Assembly (NCBI RefSeq): GCF_001695855.1
Contig: NZ_MBSS01000012.1
Coordinates: 186,001-250,000, forward strand
Direction of reading: 5' to 3'
Length of the DNA stretch: 64,000 bases
From: Ensifer sp. LC163
Lineage (GTDB): Bacteria; Pseudomonadota; Alphaproteobacteria; Rhizobiales; Rhizobiaceae
Translations under genes and position numbers: made by a program
In this document: one piece after another, positions 59,950-64,000 of the stretch
Numbering within the stretch: the stretch's first letter is position 1
Layout: each line of letters starts with the position of its first letter
The notes under the pieces: model-generated
What the model saw: the letters and a program-made list of their open reading frames with translations, nothing else
Databases searched by the model: none
What the model was told of the DNA's origin: nothing

Positions 59950-61353
59950 ATGGCGAAAGCCCGCACACAATTCGTCTGCCAGAACTGCGGCACGATTCAT
60001 ACCCGCTGGGCCGGCAAGTGCGAGGGCTGCGGCGAGTGGAACACGATCATCGAGGACGACCCGACCGCCGGCATCGGCGGCGGTCCCTCCCGCGCGCCGA
60101 AGAAGGGGCGCCCGGTTGCCCTGACCACGCTTTCCGGTGAAATCGAGGACGCTCCGCGCATTCAGACCGGGATATCCGAGCTCGACCGCGCCACCGGAGG
60201 CGGTTTTGTTCGTGGCTCCGCCTTGCTCATCGGCGGCGACCCCGGCATCGGCAAATCGACGGTGCTGATGCAGGCGGCAGCGGCACTTGCCCGGCAGAAG
60301 CACCGCGTCATCTACGTCTCGGGCGAAGAGGCGGTGGCCCAGGTGCGACTGCGCGCCCAGCGGCTCGGTGCTGCCGACAGCGACGTGCTGCTCGCAGCCG
60401 AAACCAATGTCGAGGATATCCTGGCAACGCTTGCCGAGGGCAAGCGCCCCGACCTCGTCATCATCGACTCGATCCAGACGCTTTGGAGCGACATCGTCGA
60501 TTCGGCGCCTGGCACGGTCACGCAGGTGCGGACCGGCGTGCAGGCGATGATCCGCTTCGCCAAGCAGACGGGAACCGCCGTCGTGCTCGTCGGCCACGTC
60601 ACCAAGGAAGGCCAGATCGCCGGCCCCCGTGTCGTCGAGCACATGGTCGATGCCGTGCTCTACTTCGAAGGCGACCGCGGCCACCACTACCGCATCTTGC
60701 GAACGGTGAAGAACCGCTTCGGGCCGACGGACGAGATCGGCGTTTTCGAGATGTCGGACAGGGGGCTGCGCGAGGTCGCCAACCCATCGGAGCTGTTCCT
60801 CGGCGAGCGCAACGAGAAATCGCCCGGTGCCGCGGTCTTTGCCGGCATGGAGGGAACGCGACCGATCCTGGTCGAGGTGCAGGCGCTGGTGGCGCCAACC
60901 TCGCTCGGTACGCCGCGCCGCGCCATCGTCGGCTGGGACAGTGCCCGCCTCTCCATGATCCTGGCGGTGCTTGAAGCCCATTGCGGCGTGCGCCTCGGAC
61001 AGCACGACGTCTACCTCAACATCGCCGGCGGCTACCGGATTTCGGAGCCTGCCGCCGACTTGGCTGTGGCTTCCGCACTGGTTTCGTCGCTTGCCGGGCT
61101 TGCCCTTCCGGCTGATTGCGTCTATTTCGGCGAAGTCAGCTTGTCGGGCGCCATCCGGCCGGTTGCGCATACCGCTCAACGCCTCAAGGAAGCCGAGAAA
61201 CTCGGTTTCTCACAGGCTGTTCTGCCATCCGCCTCGACCGAATTGCCGAAGAGCGGCAATGGCCGGTGGAGCGAGTTGGAAAGCTTGCCGGATCTGGTGG
61301 CGCGCATCGCGGGATCGCGAAACGCCCTGAGGCCGGCAGAGGACGCAGATTGA
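59950..61353 (+). CDS. radA: DNA repair protein RadA
   Basis: The 467-residue protein begins AKARTQFVCQNCGTIHTRWAGKCEGCGEW, a four-Cys zinc finger. The RecA-like core has Walker A GGDPGIGKST and the RadA-specific KNRFGPTDE motif. The C-terminal Lon-protease-like domain (VYLNIAGGYRISEPAADLAVA) lacks the catalytic Ser, as in all RadA. RadA is a branch-migration helicase that processes recombination intermediates. It starts 157 bp after alr. The next gene, cvpA, starts 134 bp downstream. Confidence 0.97.
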   Translation: MAKARTQFVCQNCGTIHTRWAGKCEGCGEWNTIIEDDPTAGIGGGPSRAPKKGRPVALTTLSGEIEDAPRIQTGISELDRATGGGFVRGSALLIGGDPGIGKSTVLMQAAAALARQKHRVIYVSGEEAVAQVRLRAQRLGAADSDVLLAAETNVEDILATLAEGKRPDLVIIDSIQTLWSDIVDSAPGTVTQVRTGVQAMIRFAKQTGTAVVLVGHVTKEGQIAGPRVVEHMVDAVLYFEGDRGHHYRILRTVKNRFGPTDEIGVFEMSDRGLREVANPSELFLGERNEKSPGAAVFAGMEGTRPILVEVQALVAPTSLGTPRRAIVGWDSARLSMILAVLEAHCGVRLGQHDVYLNIAGGYRISEPAADLAVASALVSSLAGLALPADCVYFGEVSLSGAIRPVAHTAQRLKEAEKLGFSQAVLPSASTELPKSGNGRWSELESLPDLVARIAGSRNALRPAEDAD

Positions 61354-61487
61354 AGATGCGGGTGCTGCAAGCGGCTCCACGAGACGCCTTGTGAGCAGGC
61401 TCATGACAATGCCCTGAACATCAGGCAGGGCCGATGACGGATAGGCTTGAGGAGACCCGGACGAACCGGGTTCGGAGTAAGGACAAA

Positions 61488-62111
61488 ATGCCCATTACAA
61501 TTCTCGACGGTATCGTTCTCGGCGTCGCACTGTTTTCAGCAATCCTGGCAATGGTCCGAGGCTTCTCACGCGAGGTTCTGTCGGTTGCCAGCTGGATCGG
61601 CGCAGCGGCAGCGGCCTACTTCCTCTATCCGCACCTCCTGCCCTATGCCAAGCAGTACACCAGCAGCGACACGGTCGCGCTGATCGGCTCGGCCGCAGTG
61701 GTCTTCCTGGTCGCGCTGATCATCATTTCCTTCATCACCATGCGCATCGCCGATTTCATCATCGACAGCCGCATCGGCGCGCTTGACCGCACGCTCGGCT
61801 TTCTCTTCGGTGCCGCACGCGGCATCCTGCTCGTGGTCGTCGCCATGCTGTTCTTCAACTGGCTGGTCGCTCCGCAGCAGCAGCCGGGCTGGGTGACGCA
61901 GGCGAAGTCCAAGCCGCTTCTCGACAATCTTGGCAACAAGCTGATCGCGCTTTTGCCCGAGGAAGCCGACGCCACCATCCTCGACCGCCTGCGCGGCAAG
62001 GATACGACCGGCGAAGGCGAAGGCGAGACCCCGGCCGGCACGCCGGGCCAGGCACCGTCGGGTTCGCCCGACCAGGCGCCGGTTGACGACGCTCCGGCCA
62101 CCAGCGGTTGA
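61488..62111 (+). CDS. cvpA: CvpA family membrane protein
   Basis: The ATG at 61488, with AAGGA 5 nt upstream, gives 207 residues. The in-frame start at 61434 adds an Arg-rich segment without family likeness. Four transmembrane helices carry the CvpA pattern ILDGIVLGVALFSAILAMVRGFSREVLS and the DRTLGFLFGAARGILLVV motif. The C-terminal tail is rich in Gly, Pro, Thr and Glu and is probably disordered in the cytosol. CvpA is required for colicin V production in E. coli and envelope stress. Its location directly upstream of purF is conserved widely. Confidence 0.93.
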   Translation: MPITILDGIVLGVALFSAILAMVRGFSREVLSVASWIGAAAAAYFLYPHLLPYAKQYTSSDTVALIGSAAVVFLVALIIISFITMRIADFIIDSRIGALDRTLGFLFGAARGILLVVVAMLFFNWLVAPQQQPGWVTQAKSKPLLDNLGNKLIALLPEEADATILDRLRGKDTTGEGEGETPAGTPGQAPSGSPDQAPVDDAPATSG

Positions 62112-62128
62112 GACATGGAAAAACTGCC

Positions 62129-62160
62129 GACAAAGCCCGCTGCGCGGGCTTTGTCCTTTT
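62129..62160 (+). terminator. Terminator after cvpA
   Basis: GACAAAGCCCGC (62129-62140) pairs with GCGGGCTTTGTC (62144-62155) over a TGC loop, then CTTTT. It lies 18 nt after the cvpA stop. It separates cvpA from purF, so in this genome the two are not simply one transcript. Confidence 0.88.
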
Positions 62161-62255
62161 GGGAATAACGCTTGAGTCCGTTTTCAGCTAAGATCGCTTG
62201 AAGACGGCGAGCCTGATCACGATATGCGCACCGGCACGGAGCAAAGGCGACTGTG

Positions 62256-63746
62256 ATGACCGATCTGAGATCCACGGAAATCCATGACGAACTCGATGGC
62301 GATACCCTGCACGAAGAGTGCGGCGTCTTCGGCATCCTGGGGCACCCGGATGCGGCGGCGCTGACGGCGCTCGGCCTGCATGCGCTCCAGCATCGTGGCC
62401 AGGAGGCCGCCGGTATCGTCACCTTCGATGGCAAGCAGTTCTGCACCGAAAAGCGCATGGGCCTCGTCGGCGACCACTACACCGACCCCGCGACGCTGGC
62501 GAAGCTCCCGGGCTTCATGTCGATCGGCCACACGCGCTACTCGACGACAGGCGAAGTAGCGCTGCGCAACGTCCAGCCGCTGTTTGCCGAGTTGCATGAA
62601 GGCGGCATCGCGATCGCCCATAACGGCAACTTCACCAACGGCCTGACGCTGCGCCGCCAGATCATCACCGATGGTGCCATCTGTCAGTCGACCTCCGATA
62701 CCGAAGTCGTCCTTCACCTCATCGCCCGCTCGAAGCATGCCTCGACCACCGACCGCTTCGCCGACGCGATCGCGCAGGTCGAAGGCGGCTATTCCATGCT
62801 GGCGCTGACCCGCACCAAGCTGATCGCCGCCCGTGACCCGCACGGCATCCGTCCGCTCGTCATGGGCGAACTCGACGGCAAGCCGATCTTCTGCTCGGAA
62901 ACCTGCGCACTCGACATCATCGGCGCCAAGTTCGTGCGCGACGTCGAGAATGGCGAAATCATCATCTGCGAGATCCAGTCCGACGGCTCGATCTCGATCG
63001 ACGCCCGCAAGCCGCTCGCCCCGCAGCCGGAGCGGCTCTGCCTGTTCGAATACGTCTATTTCGCCCGTCCGGATTCGGTCGTCGGCGGTCGCAGCATTTA
63101 TGTCTCGCGCAAGAACATGGGCATCAATCTCGCCAAGGAGTCGCCCGTCGAGGCGGACGTGGTGGTTCCGGTGCCGGACGGCGGTACGCCGGCCGCGCTC
63201 GGCTATGCGCAGCAGAGCGGCATTCCCTTCGAATACGGCATCATCCGCAACCACTATGTCGGCCGCACCTTCATCGAGCCGACGCAGCAGATCCGCGCCT
63301 TCGGCGTCAAGCTCAAGCACTCCGCCAACCGTGCGATGATCGAAGGCAAGCGGGTCGTGCTCGTCGACGATTCGATCGTGCGCGGCACCACGTCGGTGAA
63401 GATCGTGCAGATGATGCGGGACGCGGGCGCGCGCGAAGTGCATGTGCGCGTCGCCAGCCCGATGATCTTCCACCCGGACTTCTACGGCATCGACACGCCG
63501 GACCGTGACAAGCTGCTGGCCAACCAGCATGCCGACCTCGCCTCCATGTGCCGCTTCATCGGCGCGGACTCGCTCGAGTTCCTGTCGATCGACGGCCTCT
63601 ACGAGGCTGTGGGCGGCGTCAAGCGCGATCCCAAGGCGCCGCAGTTCACCGATCACTATTTCACCGGGGACTATCCGACACGCCTTCTCGACCAGGAAGG
63701 CGCCAGCAACGTCCGCAAACTCTCGGTTCTCGCCAGCAACGGATAA
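62256..63746 (+). CDS. purF: Amidophosphoribosyltransferase
   Basis: The ATG at 62256 gives 496 residues, with a GTG 3 nt earlier as alternative. After a 21-residue propeptide, Cys22 in EECGVFGILGH becomes the N-terminal nucleophile of the glutaminase domain. MSIGHTRYSTTG and IAHNGNFTNG belong to that domain. The phosphoribosyltransferase domain has VVLVDDSIVRGTTSVKI, the PRPP-binding loop. VMGELDGKPIFCSETCALDIIGA and later Cys residues may hold an Fe-S cluster, as in B. subtilis. It makes phosphoribosylamine, the first step of purine synthesis. Confidence 0.97.
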   Translation: MTDLRSTEIHDELDGDTLHEECGVFGILGHPDAAALTALGLHALQHRGQEAAGIVTFDGKQFCTEKRMGLVGDHYTDPATLAKLPGFMSIGHTRYSTTGEVALRNVQPLFAELHEGGIAIAHNGNFTNGLTLRRQIITDGAICQSTSDTEVVLHLIARSKHASTTDRFADAIAQVEGGYSMLALTRTKLIAARDPHGIRPLVMGELDGKPIFCSETCALDIIGAKFVRDVENGEIIICEIQSDGSISIDARKPLAPQPERLCLFEYVYFARPDSVVGGRSIYVSRKNMGINLAKESPVEADVVVPVPDGGTPAALGYAQQSGIPFEYGIIRNHYVGRTFIEPTQQIRAFGVKLKHSANRAMIEGKRVVLVDDSIVRGTTSVKIVQMMRDAGAREVHVRVASPMIFHPDFYGIDTPDRDKLLANQHADLASMCRFIGADSLEFLSIDGLYEAVGGVKRDPKAPQFTDHYFTGDYPTRLLDQEGASNVRKLSVLASNG

Positions 63747-63758
63747 TCAGACAATAAA

Positions 63759-64000
63759 ATGACGATCAATTTGAAAGACCGGGTCGCCGTCGTCACCGGC
63801 GCATCGCGCGGTATCGGCTATTTCACGGCCCTCGAACTCGCCAAGGCTGGCGCCCACGTCGTCGCCTGCGCCCGCACCGTCGGCGGCCTCGAAGAATTGG
63901 ATGACGCCATCAAGGCGGTCGGCGGCTCGGCAACGCTCGTTCCCTTCGATCTCGCCGACATGGCTGCGATCGACAAGCTTGGCGGCGCGATCAACGAACG
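63759..64000 (+). CDS. SDR-family oxidoreductase (3' end outside window)
   Basis: The frame starts at the ATG at 63759, 12 bp after the purF stop, and is open to the window edge (about 80 residues). VAVVTGASRGIGYFTALELAKAGAHVVACAR is a short-chain dehydrogenase NAD(P) site with the TGxxxGIG pattern. The spacing suggests cotranscription with purF. The catalytic Tyr/Lys lies outside, so the substrate cannot be guessed. Confidence 0.9.
   Translation, partial: MTINLKDRVAVVTGASRGIGYFTALELAKAGAHVVACARTVGGLEELDDAIKAVGGSATLVPFDLADMAAIDKLGGAINE

Noticed and set aside
59629-61179. Minus-strand open frame of 516 codons
   Set aside because: It is antisense to radA, whose zinc finger, Walker A and KNRFG motifs are clear.
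62217-63656. Minus-strand open frame of 479 codons
   Set aside because: It is antisense to purF and shows the composition of a shadow frame.
1-64000. CRISPR array, prophage, insertion sequence, tRNA or rRNA genes
   Set aside because: I scanned the gaps for evenly spaced repeats, transposase or integrase motifs and clover-leaf sequences with the conserved T-loop and found none.

Overview
The window is a stretch of GC-rich alphaproteobacterial chromosome from the Rhizobiaceae, most likely Sinorhizobium/Ensifer or a close relative. The evidence is an lpiA-acvB operon, a RopB/Omp25-type porin, an emrR-emrB-emrA (MarR-MFS-HlyD) cluster, the lptF-lptG-lptD-surA-pdxA-rsmA operon, and mosaic palindromic intergenic repeats of the kind known from rhizobia. 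Nearly all DNA is coding and gene starts often overlap the preceding stop (ATGA). I see no insertion sequence, prophage, CRISPR array, tRNA or rRNA.

Layout. 1-7.6 kb (minus): acvB (cut by the window edge) and lpiA for lysyl-phosphatidylglycerol, nudK, a CDF metal exporter and a molybdopterin oxidoreductase. 7.7-10.5 kb (plus): rlmJ, a Cys-rich secreted protein, an RNase T2 lipoprotein and a GST, converging on ropB. 11.5-15.9 kb (plus): a FolM-like reductase, uvrC, pgsA, moaD, moaE. 15.9-19.9 kb: an orphan LivH-type permease divergent from a CGNR regulator and a lipoprotein gene, then ndk, a GST and a DinB-like gene. 19.8-25.1 kb is the most accessory-looking part: an 888-residue adenylation-carrier-acyltransferase fusion, a degenerate GGDEF protein, a MarR regulator and two paralogous small secreted proteins. 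25.4-31.6 kb: ABC-F ATPase, GNAT, Gfo/Idh/MocA oxidoreductase, holC, pepA. 32-39.5 kb: LPS export/OM assembly operon ending in pdxA and rsmA. 39.8-46.8 kb (minus): fabD, fabG, acpP, fabF, mltG, yicC, gmk. 47-51.4 kb (plus): an aldo/keto reductase, a ClbS-like protein, then rpsF, rpsR, a DUF2232 membrane protein and rplI. 51.5-58.5 kb: emrR-emrB-emrA, dnaB, and araC-azlC-azlD. 58.6-64 kb (plus): alr, radA, cvpA, purF and a partial SDR.

Most genes are housekeeping. A recurring theme is the cell envelope: aminoacylated phospholipid turnover (lpiA/acvB), PG-phosphate synthesis (pgsA), LPS transport (lptFGD), peptidoglycan (mltG, alr), fatty acids (fabDG, acpP, fabF), an outer-membrane porin, and a predicted membrane enzyme that may activate a carboxylic or amino acid, load it on its own carrier domain and transfer it to an envelope acceptor.

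The best candidate for something undescribed is the A-T-acyltransferase fusion at 19816-22482, which looks like a one-polypeptide analogue of the DltA/DltC/DltB logic. Second are the tandem small secreted proteins at 24474-25109, which share an internal GxYYxGI repeat. All functional assignments come from reading motifs by eye; no database search was possible.
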